Shown here one piece after another: positions 44,898-55,408 of a DNA stretch of 64,000 nt (its first letter is position 1; every line of letters starts with the position of its first letter). The translations under genes were made by a program, and so were the position numbers. Origin of the DNA: Euonymus europaeus (Eukaryota > Streptophyta > Magnoliopsida > Celastrales > Celastraceae); assembly GCA_963580455.1 (NCBI GenBank), contig OY756971.1, forward strand, positions 15,275,001 through 15,339,000. The letters are read 5' to 3'. Under the pieces are notes generated by a model. That model saw only the letters and a list, made by a program, of their open reading frames with translations, was not told the DNA's origin and did no database searches.

Positions 44898-46876
44898 CTA
44901 CGGAACATCAGTATCCATGTACTTATCGATGTCCTCCTCGACGTCCCCCTCATCCTCTTGAAGAAGGCGGAACTGCTCGTACGCATCTTCTTTCACCACA
45001 TCCTCGCCGTCTTTCCCCGCGATGACCGGGCATAGCTCATTCAAAATGTCCGAGCTCTGGCCTTTGCTGACGAGGAACCTCCGAGCTTCTTTGACAGCAG
45101 CCTGGAAGCAGAAAAAGCCTTCCTGCTTAAGGTTAAACTGGAACTCCTCGGAGTCACGAAACTCTCGGAGACCAGCTTGACGCCCGCTTTCAAACAGGAT
45201 GGCCCCCTCAGCCTCAGCTGCTGACTTTTGTCTCGCCAGCTCATCCTCGGCCTCCTTCAGCTTCGTGGTCAATAGATTCTCTGACTCCTGCGTCTTCTCG
45301 AGGTCCAACCTCGTCAGCTTCAGAGTAGTCTCTGTCCGACCAAGAGCTCCCTTGAGCATCAGAATCTCTTGGGAGGCAGTCCTCTTCTCGGCTGCCGAGC
45401 TTCGGATGTCAAGTGACAACTTTCCGAGAAGCGAGGTCAGCTGCAATTGACAACAAAAAAGAGTTACTGAGCAAGCTGAAGGAAAACTAACTAAACAATA
45501 TTTCGAGGGAAAACATGTACCTCCATCAGCTTAACGGCCGAAGCCTCCATCTTTTCCTCAGTGGCCATCTCCTCGGCTCGCTTTTGATCCGAAGGAAGAG
45601 ACGGCTTCTCGAGCATCTCCAACGCCACCCGAGAATTGGTCACTGTATTAGAGAGACGCACATTCCACTGAGGAATGTGAACGTCTCCCATCCTGTGAGG
45701 AGGAGAGGAAGAGCGGGCGTCGGAGGTACGAGAAAGAGATCCAGCGGCCCGGAAAGACGGGGTGGAAATGAAGACACCACGACCGCGACCCAAGTCTTTT
45801 CCTCGGCCTGGCTTGACTTGAGCACCCTCAGAAAGTGCAACCCTCTTCTTCTTGCTCGGTTCAGCACCCCCGTCAGGTCTCCTTTTCTTGCCCAAGTTGG
45901 CAGTTTTCTTTTGCAGCCTCAGGTAATCAGCAGCCGACGACATGTCTGAGAAGTAACAAGAATCAGTAATCAACATGATTAGTATAACAAAATGATAAAC
46001 AAAATCGAGCAAGAGCAGGTCCCCACCTTGCATCGCTTGCTCGGACCTATGAGCCCTTGTAAAGTCTACAGCTCGGCATATCATAGGCACAGAAGGTTTA
46101 GTGAAAGGGCCTCTGAGAGTAAGATACCAGTCAAGCTCCTGAGAAGAAAGTTGGGGAAGTCGCTTGAACTTACTGAATTTTGGGACAACCCAGGAGGTCC
46201 TAAAAGGAAGATCCTCGTCCTCGCCCAAAGGCATCCGAATAAAGAAATAACTAGACTTCCAATGATGATTGGAAGAGGAATATTTTGGAGCAACCAGACC
46301 CTTCTTGAACTTTAAATAGCAAAGTCCAGGGTTTCTCGGAGCTCTACAAAGGGAGAAAATGTGTTGAAGAACATTAGAAGAAAAAGGGACGCGAAGCTCG
46401 GCACAGTAGTAAAGAATTGTGCCGAGAAAGACCCAAGAATTGGGAGCAAGACATGTAGGACAAATGTCGAACCGATCAAAGAAAGAGTATATTGCTGGGG
46501 CAATCGGTATCCGACAACCAAATGATAATGCGGTGGTAGAAATGGTGGTAGAAATGGCAAATTCCCCATGTTGAGGACGGAATGGAGATACACCCTCAGG
46601 CACAGGCCTACAAGGGTAGGGAATACCGAACAACTTGCGTTGGGATTCCAATTCGGAGGCTGAAAGGCTACAACTAAGATTCCTAGGTTCCCTAGAACCA
46701 TCACCTGCTGCTCGGGCCTCCTGTAGTTCGAAACCAGGAGGAGCAAAGAAGGGGCGTTCTGCTAAAGGTAGCCTAATGCTCATCCTAGCAGGAGGAGAAG
46801 TAGAGGTTGAAGGAGAAGTTCCTAGGTCGGCTTTCTCTAACACATTAATATCACTATCCGAAGAAGGGGAAGACAT
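44898..46876 (-). CDS. Tat-Y antisense gene, three exons, about 605 residues
   Basis: Exon 1 is 46876-46027, exon 2 is 45945-45521 and exon 3 is 45440-44898, all on the minus strand. Intron 1 (81 bp) starts GTGGGG and ends CTTCTCAG; intron 2 (80 bp) starts GTACATG and ends CAATTGCAG. The spliced length is 1818 nt, exactly 606 codons with the stop and no internal stop. Exon 1 starts with a serine/acidic stretch (MSSPSSDSD) and then has GCRIPIAPAIYSFFDRFDIC and APNSWVFLGTILYYC, resembling the plant domain annotated as putative gypsy type transposon (from memory). Exon 2 carries a basic patch (GKKRRPDGG, SKKKRV). Exon 3 is coiled-coil-like and ends very acidic (EDEGDVEEDIDKYMD). I chose the ATG at 46876 over the in-frame one at 46951 because the Tat-B copy starts with the same MSS. 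Antisense ORFs are known in Tat elements; their role is not established. Confidence 0.8.
45441..45520 (-). other. Predicted intron 2 of Tat-Y antisense gene
   Basis: GTACATG to TTGCAG, 80 bp, containing an in-frame TAG just after the donor, so unspliced RNA would truncate the protein. Tat-B has a 77-bp counterpart. Confidence 0.78.
45946..46026 (-). other. Predicted intron 1 of Tat-Y antisense gene
   Basis: GT..AG boundaries, 81 bp, T-rich 3' end. Its length is a multiple of three with no stop, so retention would add 27 residues. Tat-B has an 81-bp intron at the same place. Confidence 0.75.
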
Positions 46877-47004
46877 TTCTTGTACCTGATGAGATGAAGA
46901 AGGGATAGTATTTGCTCGAAAAAACAAGATTACGTTTGCTCGGGTAGACAATGCTCGGGGATCTCAATCTTTGCAGCGAGTGAATTGGACAGTGACGTCC
47001 TCGC

Positions 47005-47012
47005 TATTTATA
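47005..47012 (-). promoter_or_regulatory. TATA box of the Tat-Y antisense gene
   Basis: On the minus strand this reads TATAAATA. It lies about 130 bp upstream of the antisense ATG (46876) and is followed by a GTCCAATTCAC stretch. Tat-B has TATAAAAA at the same distance. Confidence 0.65.
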
Positions 47013-47218
47013 GTCGAAGACCAACCCGGTCAACGGACCCGATGACGAGACATACTGCATTCTCTCATCTGGGCCACTCAACCTCTGCGCATCAAGTAAC
47101 CATTGGATCAGGATCAACCAAATCTTAGCCGTTCAACAACTCACAATTAATGTCACCCTCGGGGACCCAAACCTCCACTCATACAGACCTATCATTGGTC
47201 ATACGACGACCAATCACA

Positions 47219-47234
47219 GGTCTGAGGGGGCAAG
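47219..47234 (+). promoter_or_regulatory. Tat-Y polypurine tract
   Basis: GGTCTGAGGGGGCAAG directly precedes the 3' LTR (TGATGAGG at 47235). Confidence 0.85.
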
Positions 47235-47680
47235 TGATGAGGACAATTTTCCTCTACAATCACAGCACGACACGTGGAAACAACAGACATCAGCTTCATG
47301 CTCGGTACCGAGAAGAGGGATGTACATTCCTCGGCACTCATCTTCAGAGTGGTAAAAAGCTGTCATGAACTACCCAAACAGGAACTACCTTCGCTATATA
47401 AAGGGACAAACCCTCAGGTAAAAGGGGACAATTTTTGACTGATTACAAGAGCACCGAGCAGTGCACTTCACAGAATTCCTTTGTGCTAGCATCTGACTTG
47501 AGCGTCGGAGCGCCAACGCCAGAGAATACTCTCTGGCGGGCCTCTAGCTTACGTTTGCTCTTTGTTACAGGATAATTTTATGGTCGGGAATAAGCTAATC
47601 CGAGGAAGAACATCATAAGACGAGAAAGCTCTTGTTCAAACATATCCTGATACGTCTTGGACTGATTTGAGACGTCATCA
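47235..47680 (+). mobile_element. Tat-Y 3' LTR
   Basis: 446 bp, identical to the 5' LTR except C at 47647 where the 5' LTR has T. It is followed immediately by CACTC, the right target-site copy. Confidence 0.95.
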
Positions 47681-48358
47681 CACTCTATTATGTTTAATAA
47701 ATTTGGTTGAATTAATTGTGATTTATTCATGTCATGTCAAGTATTAAATTGCTATGTTTATTAATAATTAAATCTTGATGCTTAGCTACCATCTAGTTTT
47801 GATTAATGTGATGCAAATTGTAGTAGATGTCATGCTCAATTTGAGAAAAGCTTCTTGCATTTTATTACCAAAGTTACCTTGTCATAGATGTCATATGCTA
47901 GGACTTTTGTGATCATTTCATAAGTTACATTGATCCTAATGCATTCTTGTTTGTCAAATTAGTCCAGATGCCATGGATAATTGCAAATTAAGGATAGACG
48001 TGGTAAGTTAGATACCAATGACTACTACATGAATTAGAAAACTTGATCTTTGACATGCTTGGATGAATTCATAATTGATAACCATATGATTTAAATACAA
48101 TAGAGTGGTGAAATCAAAGCATTAGTACTTATTTATTTGTGTTAATCTCTCCATTTTAGTTTAGTATTTTTTTGTGTTTATTAATATTGCTATAAAAAAA
48201 ATAAACAAGTTATTTGTAAGAATTGGAGTTAGTTAATCTTCAGTCCCTGTGGGTACGACACTCGTCTTTGCCACACTTATACTACTTGGATTCGTGCGCT
48301 TGCGAGTATAAATAGAGTTTTAGAATTACTATTTTTTAGTAGTTTTAAAACGATAACA
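47681..48358 (+). mobile_element. Athila 3' LTR, right part
   Basis: It continues the LTR interrupted at 38820, homologous to about 29297-29979, and ends CGATAACA. The following CAAGC (48359-48363) is the right target-site copy of the Athila insertion. Confidence 0.92.
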
Positions 48359-48363
48359 CAAGC

Positions 48364-50164
48364 TATTAAGGCTCAAGCTTTGGCTGATTTTATTATTGAA
48401 TGCTACAAGGAGACCAACTAGGACAATGCCGGCTCAGTGCCTGAGCAGTGGCAATTGTTTGTGGATGGGTCATCCAACCAGGAAGGCAGTGGTGCTGCCA
48501 TTCTCCTGCTCGGGCCAAGGGGCATGACCATGGCACATTCTTTAAGATTCAACTTTAAGGCCTCAAACAATGAGGCAGAATAAGAGGCTGTATTGGCAGG
48601 ACTACGCCTTGCTGAGTAGCTGAAAGTTAAAAATTTGATCGTTCATAGTGACTCACAGTTGGTCACCGAGCAGATCAATGGAGAATATGAAGCAAAAGGA
48701 GCAAGTATGATCAAGTACTTGGCGAAAGTACAGGAACTGATGGAGAGGATACCAAAGGTAGAGGTGGTTAGGCAGATACCCAGAGGGGAAAACTCAAGGG
48801 CTGACGTGTTAGCACGATTGGCATCTACCTCCTCAGTACAGGTGCCCACTTCAATTCAAGTGGAAATACTGCCACAAAAGAGCATTGAAGTGCAAACATT
48901 GATGGCGGATATTAATGTTGATCATGAGCCGAGTTGGATGGATCCAATCAGGAGATTCTTGGAGGATGGAAGTTTGCCTAGAGATCGCAACCAGGCAAAA
49001 AGCCTCCAAAAAAGAGCAGCTCGGTATACCATGATCTAGGGAGAGCTGTGTAGGAGATCATTCACTCTACCTTATCTGAAGTGCCTAGCACCCCGAGAGG
49101 CAGACTACGCACTTCGAGAGGTGCATGAGGGGATATGTGGAAGCCACATTGGTGTCAGAACCTTAAGTCATAAGAAGCTAAGATGCGGGTATTATTGGCC
49201 TACTATGATGAGGGATGCCCAAGGACTTGTGCAGAATTGTGATAAGTGTCAAAGACACTCAAACGTACCACGGGTGCCCTCCTCTGACATTATTCCAATG
49301 CAAAACCCCTGCCCATTTGCGCAATGGGGCATGGATCTCCATGGACCATTTGTCCAGACAGCTGGGCAGACGCGAAACCTTATTGTGGCTGTTGATTACT
49401 TCACTAAATGGATAGAGGTAGAGCCATTGGCGGCAATCTCAGAACAGAAAGTAATAGACTTTATATGGAGAACTATTGTCTGCAGGTATGGATTGCCACA
49501 GGCCCTGGTGGTGGACAATGGAAGACAGTTCGTTAGCAGAAAAATGCACAAGTTCTGTGAAGACCTTAGTATTGACGTAAGGATCACTTCTGTAGCACAT
49601 CCTCAAGCTAATGATCAAGCAGAGGTTACGAACCGGACCATCTTGGAGGGTTTGAAAACAAGGCTGAATGGAGCAAAAGGAAGATGGGTTGAAGAACTAC
49701 CTAGTGTGTTGTGATCATACCGCACTACACCCCGGACATCGACAGGCGAAACTCCATTCTCCCTCTCATTTGGAACCGAGGCAGTTATCCCGGTCGAGGT
49801 TGGGGTCCCCTCACTGAGGACTGCCAACTTTGAAGAATCAATGAACAATGAGTTACTACTCAACAACCTTGATCTCCTAGAAGAGACAAGGGAGAATGCC
49901 AGGATCCAAATTGCTGCATACAAACAGAGGACAGCTCAGTACTACAACAGACGAGTATGGAAGAGAAAGTTCTCTGTAGGAGACCTTGTATTGAAGAAGG
50001 TAGTTGCCACAGGAAAACATCCAGGTAAGTTGGGTGAAACCTAGGAAGGGCCCTACCAAGTTGTGAAGATTTTGAAAGAACGCACATACAAGATCGAAGA
50101 TCCAGAAAGGCCCAGGGATATGAGACCATTGAATGTAGACAATCTTCGAAGATACTATGTCTAA
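48364..50164 (+). pseudogene. Tat-B second RNase H and integrase
   Basis: It resumes IKAQALADFIIEC directly after the Athila element. A TAG near 48419 is followed by EQWQLFVDGSSNQEGSGAA. Further stops at 48583 and 48617 precede a clean frame from 48635 (VHSDSQLVTEQINGEYEAKG). The integrase zinc finger is present: VHEGICGSHIGVRTLSHKKL and CDKCQRHSNVPR. The core has MDLHGPF (D), VVDNGRQFVS (D) and NDQAEVTNRTI (E). Stops at 49039, 49712 and 50043 break it. The end LRRYYV matches Tat-Y. This copy supplies the reference for the segment deleted in Tat-Y. Confidence 0.9.
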
Positions 50165-50810
50165 TATATCAATGGCTGCTTACTTTAACATATAATGTTT
50201 TCTATTTTATGCATTTTCTTTTCAGATTGAATCCTGGGAGAGCGAATAAAATCTAAGACATCTTTCCCAAAATAAAGCATCTCGTGACATGGGAATACTT
50301 GACTCGGACAGCAAACAAACTTGGCCAAAAAATTGGCTAAGTACAAATGCTTAACCGACCAGCTTCATAAGATCAAAATGGTCACATTGCAGCATTTGTA
50401 ACCAGGTCGGCTTACCGACCAGGATGACATCCAAGATTTCTCAGACAAACACCAGATACCAAAACTAAAAACAAAACCTGAAAAGAAAAGTTTTTAAGAT
50501 CTTGGTCGGCAGACCGACCAAGATTACAAAAAAAAAACAACTCAAGTCTTCAAGGAAAAGAGATACTAGGATCCTGGTCGTCCTACCGACCAGAAGAGTA
50601 TCTCCACACTCTCAAAAACTTGTGAAAAATTGGGACTTATGAAAGTCCTAAAAACAAGGAGGCTGGTCGGCGTACTGACCAAGAATGAGCATAAAAAAAA
50701 TGGGTGAGTCTGGATTGCTAAGCAACAAAAAGGATATATATTTCATTAAAGAAAAAACGTTTCATTACATAAATTATACAGACAAAAAGGCAAATCCATA
50801 AAAAAAAAGT
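50165..50810. other. Tat-B spacer with repeated inverted-repeat motif
   Basis: Non-coding. It contains four near-palindromes of the form TGGTCGG-(4-6)-CCGACCA at 50401-50422, 50501-50522, 50573-50592 and 50663-50682, spaced roughly 70-100 bases apart. The matching spacer of Tat-Y lacks obvious copies. GGCTGGTCGG words also recur in the Tat-B 3' LTR (55850-55970). Confidence 0.65.
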
Positions 50811-53800
50811 TTAAACATCTGATGGAGGCATCTGAGAACCGGACACCTCGGCATGATGAACATCAGCTGTAATGACTAAGGAGGCCTCCTCAGTAGTCTC
50901 AGCAAGTGGAAGAGAAGCTAGCTCTTGTACTGCCCATTGATCGGCCACTTCCGTTACTTCTTCTTCCACCACATCGATCTTCTTGTCAGACACCTCATCC
51001 TCAAAGAGATCGGTCTCTACAAGTCCCCCTCTTTCTCCTGTGCTCAGCCTTGCGAAAGGCTTCAAGGATCTCCTCCTTAGACTCCTCAAGCTGATCCATT
51101 CCCATGAGAAAGAGGCATAGAGGAGTCAGGATTGAAGAATCTAGGCCAGCCTTGACGAGAAGCTTCCTGGACTCCTTTACACCTCCACGGAAGCCATAGA
51201 AGCCCTCCTCTCGCCTTGAACTCCTCCGAGTCCTTAAATTTTTGGATGGTTTACTGCTCAGCATCACCAAGGAGTCGTTGATAGGTCTCATCAGCGTTCT
51301 TCAACTTGCGCTCCAGGGAACTCGTCTTATCCCTTAGTTCTTTTTTTGCCGAGCAGCTTTCTCAAGCTGAGCAGAATAAGCTTTCAGCATTTCCTCCATC
51401 TCCGCCTTCACCAAGTTCAGCTCGTTCTTAGCCTTGGTGGCACGCTCCTCGGCAGCATCAGCTATCTCCCGCTGCACGGTCTCCTCATATGCAAATCGAG
51501 CAATACTGAAAGGAAGGGCAGAAAGGTGCACAGCAGTCTATAAAAAAATTGATGAGTTAGAAAAAATCTATCAAAAGAAGTAAAGATACCGAAGTCATGA
51601 GCAAAAACTCATACATGCATGAAGAGGGAGTTCATCTGTGTTAGATGCTCCATGGCAATTAGACTAGACACCATGTCATAGTCTGTAGGGGTAGGTAAAT
51701 GCTACAGCATCTCGGTAGCCACTCTTGGATTGACCACCCTGTCAGTCTGATTGACATCCCACTGGGGAGCATGCCGAGCAAAGTCCTCCTCGGTAATTGG
51801 TCCCAAAAAGGGATCATTTACCTGGCGAGGGATTTGAGGAACCCCAGGCCGAGGAGTTCCCAGCCAAGGAGACGGGGCACTCCGAGTCACAGTAGTGACC
51901 GAGGTAGTGGCCCCAGTAAGGGATATTTCAGAAGCCCTGGTCTCCCCCGTGGCGCCCACACGAGGCCTCTTGGGCTCCTTCCCTTTACTTGTTTTCTTCC
52001 TCTTGTGTTGCCAAGGAAGGGGAGCTGCATTTATCGCCATATACTCGGACAAGTCCGCCATGTCTGCAAAGTATCACAACAAGTAAAATGTATACCGATC
52101 AGTGATGATAACCAAAAATATTGAAGAAGTAAAAACAAGCAAACCTTGCCGAGATCTGTAAACAAAATTAGAAACCGAGAAGTCCTGCAGGCTGAATTTC
52201 ATGTCAGTATCAGCCCCAACGACAAAGAGTTCCTTCCCGGCTTCGTATAATTTTAATTCCTCGCCCTTCAATTAGAGAGAACGGTTGAACTAATCGGTAA
52301 GGGGTACCGACCAGGTGGTACGGAAAATGTAATATCCCGAACCCAAATTTTAAAAATATATATATATAATAATTTTTTAAATTTAATATTTTTAATAAAT
52401 ACTACATATTTTTAGAAAAATATAGACGCAAGAATCACTGATATCGGAGTTGAATTGGATTCGTTACGAATTTTGAAAGTTAAAAAATTTAGCATGAAAG
52501 GAGGGGCAAAATAGTAATTTTACCCCAAAAACTTGTAAAAACCAGATTGGTTTCTTCTTCATCTGGCAATACACGAGAGAGAGAGAGAGATGAGAGGTTA
52601 TTGAGATGGGTTTTCTTCGTTTGTGGTCCGATTGAGGCATGCGAGGTGTCGAATTGAAGCTTGTAGAGAGAGGAGCAAAATCCAACTGGAATCGTCGTCA
52701 TCGGAGCACCACAGGCGGCGGAATCAGGAGGCAGAGTTTTGGTTTTTCGGCGACCTCAAGGAGCGATCCCGGTCGATTCCGAAGGAGTTTCGGAACGAGA
52801 CAGGTACCATTGGATTGCTTGTTTTGAGAGATTTAATTTGATGTATGGTTCGCCGAAGAACGTCGCCGGAATCGTCGGCTCCGGCGACGGCAGTGGCGGT
52901 AACACTGTTGACCGACTGACCCGAGTTGACCGGGTTTGACTATTTACCCGAGTTGATCGGTTTGACCCGAGTTGACTTTGACCAGTTTGACCATTCGACT
53001 TTTAGGTTGACTTTTTCGTATTTTGACCGTCGTGTATACATATTCATATTCTGATGCAGGAGGCTGATTTGGGAATTTTGGATTGGGATTTCGGACGTAC
53101 TACGGATTAGCGTTAGTTGACATTTTAGGTAAGGATTCTGCCCTATCTCTTATTTGGGGTTCCGGGAGTTCCGTATTCGACGGACTCCTACTTGTCTATT
53201 TGTATGAAATTTCTGCAGGTTGGGAATTTCTCTATTTGTACTCTTATTCGATTTATTTCCTCAATTGCAACTGTATTATTATTTTATGTTATTATGAATT
53301 GTTTATGCGACTGGCTGCATCCTTATGCGCCATGTCTCCTGTGGGGCTCACACTCAGAGGTGGGCCCACTTCTTGTTTGTGTGGTATTTTGAGAGTCCGA
53401 ATAGGACTGTACTCTGGTGATTTTCGGTGATGATGTTACAAGATTATTGATGGATGTTTTGTAGTGTGTGAGACCCACATCGGGCGACCTAGCCTACTGG
53501 ATGATTTGTTGATGGTTCTGATCGGGTACATACCTGGAGACCGGATTGAGGTGGGGTACATCCTAGGGGACGCTCTTTGATGTAGCCGATGCTATCGAGT
53601 ACCTATATAGGCTCGATCCTCATCCAATCTGGGGAGTACCTGGACTGGGAGACACCTTGCGGGGATCAGGGTGGGTCCAGGGGAGGATTTTCTGATGTCA
53701 TATGGATTTGAGTTGATATGGATTTGAGTTGGATTATGATTGTGTGCTGATTTGAGAGTTGTACTTGAGGATGGTAGTGGTGGAGCCTATTCGGTGTCTA

Positions 53801-55114
53801 CTCTACAGATTGACTGATTCGTTGATATTTATGATGGGTTCAGAGATTCTATATCCTATCAGGGTATCACTTATGGTTTTTCTTTATGTATTTTATATCT
53901 TACAGACTTTCTTACTTTATCTTTGATTTATTAGAGTTCGGTGGTACTGGAGAGTTGACCCTTTGAGTTCTATCATTTCATTATCATATCTCAAGTTGTA
54001 TATTCTGTTTACTCCGATATCGGTGTTTCTCCATATCCCTACTGAGCTTTGTGGCTCATCCCTTTCATTCACATGTTTTTTAGGTGAGATAGCCGGAGTG
54101 GATGATCAGCGCAGGGATGCGTGAGGCGTGATGGTAGCTGCTATGGGGATGTTTGTGTCTGTCTTTAGTATTTGCTTTTCGTATCTATGATACCTGGATT
54201 TTCCGCTGTAGACTCGGGATTGCAGGTTATATTATGTTGGCAGTATTTGGGATCATGGTTGAGATTTATATATATGTGAGGCTTCTACTATAGTTAGATT
54301 ATTGATTCATAGTGTTTTGGGTAGATATTTGGTTTAAATCCGGTTCGGGGAACGGAGGGGTTCCCTGCCAGTCACACCTCGGGGATTCATAGGTGCTCAT
54401 TCGCATCTATCTGTAGAGGGGCGTGACAGAAAAGAAGTTTCTCTCCTTCAGGAAGAGGAACTCATACAAAAATGTACGAATTTTTCCATCTCTTGATGGA
54501 CTGGTTGTACAAGGGAGACTTAAGTCCTGGCTTGAGTTTTAAGTAAAAGAGGCCAGGAGAGTTTGGAAGATGGCACAACAGAGAAAGGTGTTGAATGACC
54601 AAAGAAGAGATACAAAGATGGTGTCTATGAGAGAGGCACAAAATGTTAGCCAAAAAGTGACAGGAATTTGGTGCCAGAATGGCTGGAGAAAGATTGAACC
54701 GACGAAGAAGGGAATTCTAGCACCTGCTTGAAGAGACCTAAGTGAGATGGTAAACTCACCTCAGTTTGGGTGAAATGGAGACTCACCCTTACCCCCACGT
54801 CGGTATGGGTAGGGGACACCACACTTGGCTACTATTTTGTCTATATAACTATTTGACAGGTCAAAAGTAAGGTAGGTCGGTTCATTGGTGCTGGCATCAG
54901 TACCTCCACCCCTCTCATTGGGAAGGGGTAGATCATGAAGGGCATACTCTACAGGGTAATCTACCAAGGAAGACTCTACAAAAATTGGTTTTATTGAAGG
55001 AGGATTTGTCTGAGTTATAACCACCTCATCGGTAGAGGTGGTTGCTCGGTCACTATCAGAAGAAGAGGTTGAGAGACTAGATATAGAAGATGTGCTAGAA
55101 CTAGAGGAAGACAT
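50811..55114 (-). pseudogene. Tat-B antisense gene, decayed and interrupted by a solo LTR
   Basis: On the minus strand exon 1 starts at 55114 (MSSSSSSTSS) and reads CGVPYPYR and FHPN, then, past stops, PGLFYLKLKPGLKSPLYNQS (54500-54560), parallel to PGLCYLKFKKGL of Tat-Y. It is cut by the LTR at 54428-52328 and ends at a CAAG/GTTTGC donor (52145/52144). Intron 1 is 52064-52144 (81 bp, ending TTTGCAG). Exon 2 starts ACATGGC and ends PQWDVNQTDRVVNPRVATEML, as PQWNVRLSNTVTNSRVALEML in Tat-Y, with a stop near 51702. Intron 2 is 51538-51614 (77 bp). Exon 3 is coiled-coil-like and decayed down to 50811. Without the LTR, exon 1 would be 864 nt against 850 in Tat-Y. Confidence 0.78.
52328..54428 (+). 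mobile_element. Solo LTR, Ty3/gypsy chromovirus-like, in Tat-B antisense gene
   Basis: 2101 bp, starts TGTAATATCCCGAACCC and ends GGGGCGTGACA, with perfect 5-bp repeats GAAAA at 52323-52327 and 54429-54433. Near 54040 it has CCCTACTGAGC and TTTTTTAGGTGAGATAGCCGG, the same order as in the Gyp-T LTR. A GA run lies at 52573-52589. ORFs inside (for example 53083-53430) are not genes. No internal region remains. Confidence 0.9.
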
Positions 55115-55239
55115 GTCTTACCTCAATGAATGCTCGATAAATGAGAGTTTTTCGAATGTTTTCTTGCTCGGTATGTACAACTACTCGGTAAAGGCTCTCA
55201 ACTTTTATAAGATGTGTGGAATGACCAGTTCTTCAGGCC

Positions 55240-55247
55240 TTTTTATA
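55240..55247 (-). promoter_or_regulatory. TATA box of the Tat-B antisense gene
   Basis: On the minus strand it reads TATAAAAA, about 130 bp upstream of the antisense ATG (55114). Two TTATTGGCC words (CCAAT-like) lie just upstream on that strand (near 55260 and 55275). Position and spacing match Tat-Y. Confidence 0.6.
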
Positions 55248-55390
55248 GCAGATCGACGGCCAATAAGCAGATGGCCAATAAGCTGCGCAAACATGGACCG
55301 TTGATCTAAGGGTCTGGGCTGTCATCTCCCTATTAATGGCATGGCATAATTACTCCTCTCATCGATCTGCCTAGAACGGCGCCTCGATAA

Positions 55391-55408
55391 GGGAGTTGGG
55401 GGGGCAAC
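55391..55408 (+). promoter_or_regulatory. Tat-B polypurine tract
   Basis: GGGAGTTGGGGGGGCAAC precedes the 3' LTR start at 55409. Confidence 0.8.

Larger units (their letters stand above)
38821..47680 (+). mobile_element. Tat-Y: very young Tat-lineage gypsy element
   Basis: 8860 bp with 446-bp LTRs (38821-39266 and 47235-47680) that differ at a single base (T at 39233, C at 47647). It has a perfect target-site duplication CACTC (38816-38820, 47681-47685). The order is PBS, one long gag-protease-RT frame, broken RNase H and integrase, a non-coding stretch, an intact three-exon antisense gene, PPT and 3' LTR. At a commonly used plant LTR rate of about 1.3e-8 per site per year, one change in 446 gives on the order of 0.1 million years. 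Confidence 0.95.
28737..48358 (+). mobile_element. Athila-type Ty3/gypsy element inserted in Tat-B RNase H
   Basis: The ends are TGATAGATG and CGATAACA, with a perfect 5-bp target-site duplication CAAGC (28732-28736 and 48359-48363). The Tat-B protein reads straight across when the insert is removed. The order is LTR, Athila-type PBS, gag, protease, RT, RNase H, integrase, extra ORFs, 3' LTR. It contains a solo LTR in gag (30934-32136) and the young Tat-Y in its 3' LTR (38821-47680). Confidence 0.93.

Noticed and set aside
45515..45949. 144-codon plus-strand ORF
   Set aside because: It is the reverse-strand shadow of exon 2 of the Tat-Y antisense gene.
50401..50682. Regularly spaced dyads resembling a CRISPR array
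   Set aside because: Spacing is uneven (100, 72, 90), repeats are imperfect and there are no cas genes; the context is a plant retrotransposon.
53083..53430. 115-codon ORF with hydrophobic stretches (LFYVIMNCLCDW in an overlapping frame)
   Set aside because: It lies wholly inside the solo LTR at 52328-54428 and shows no known protein feature.
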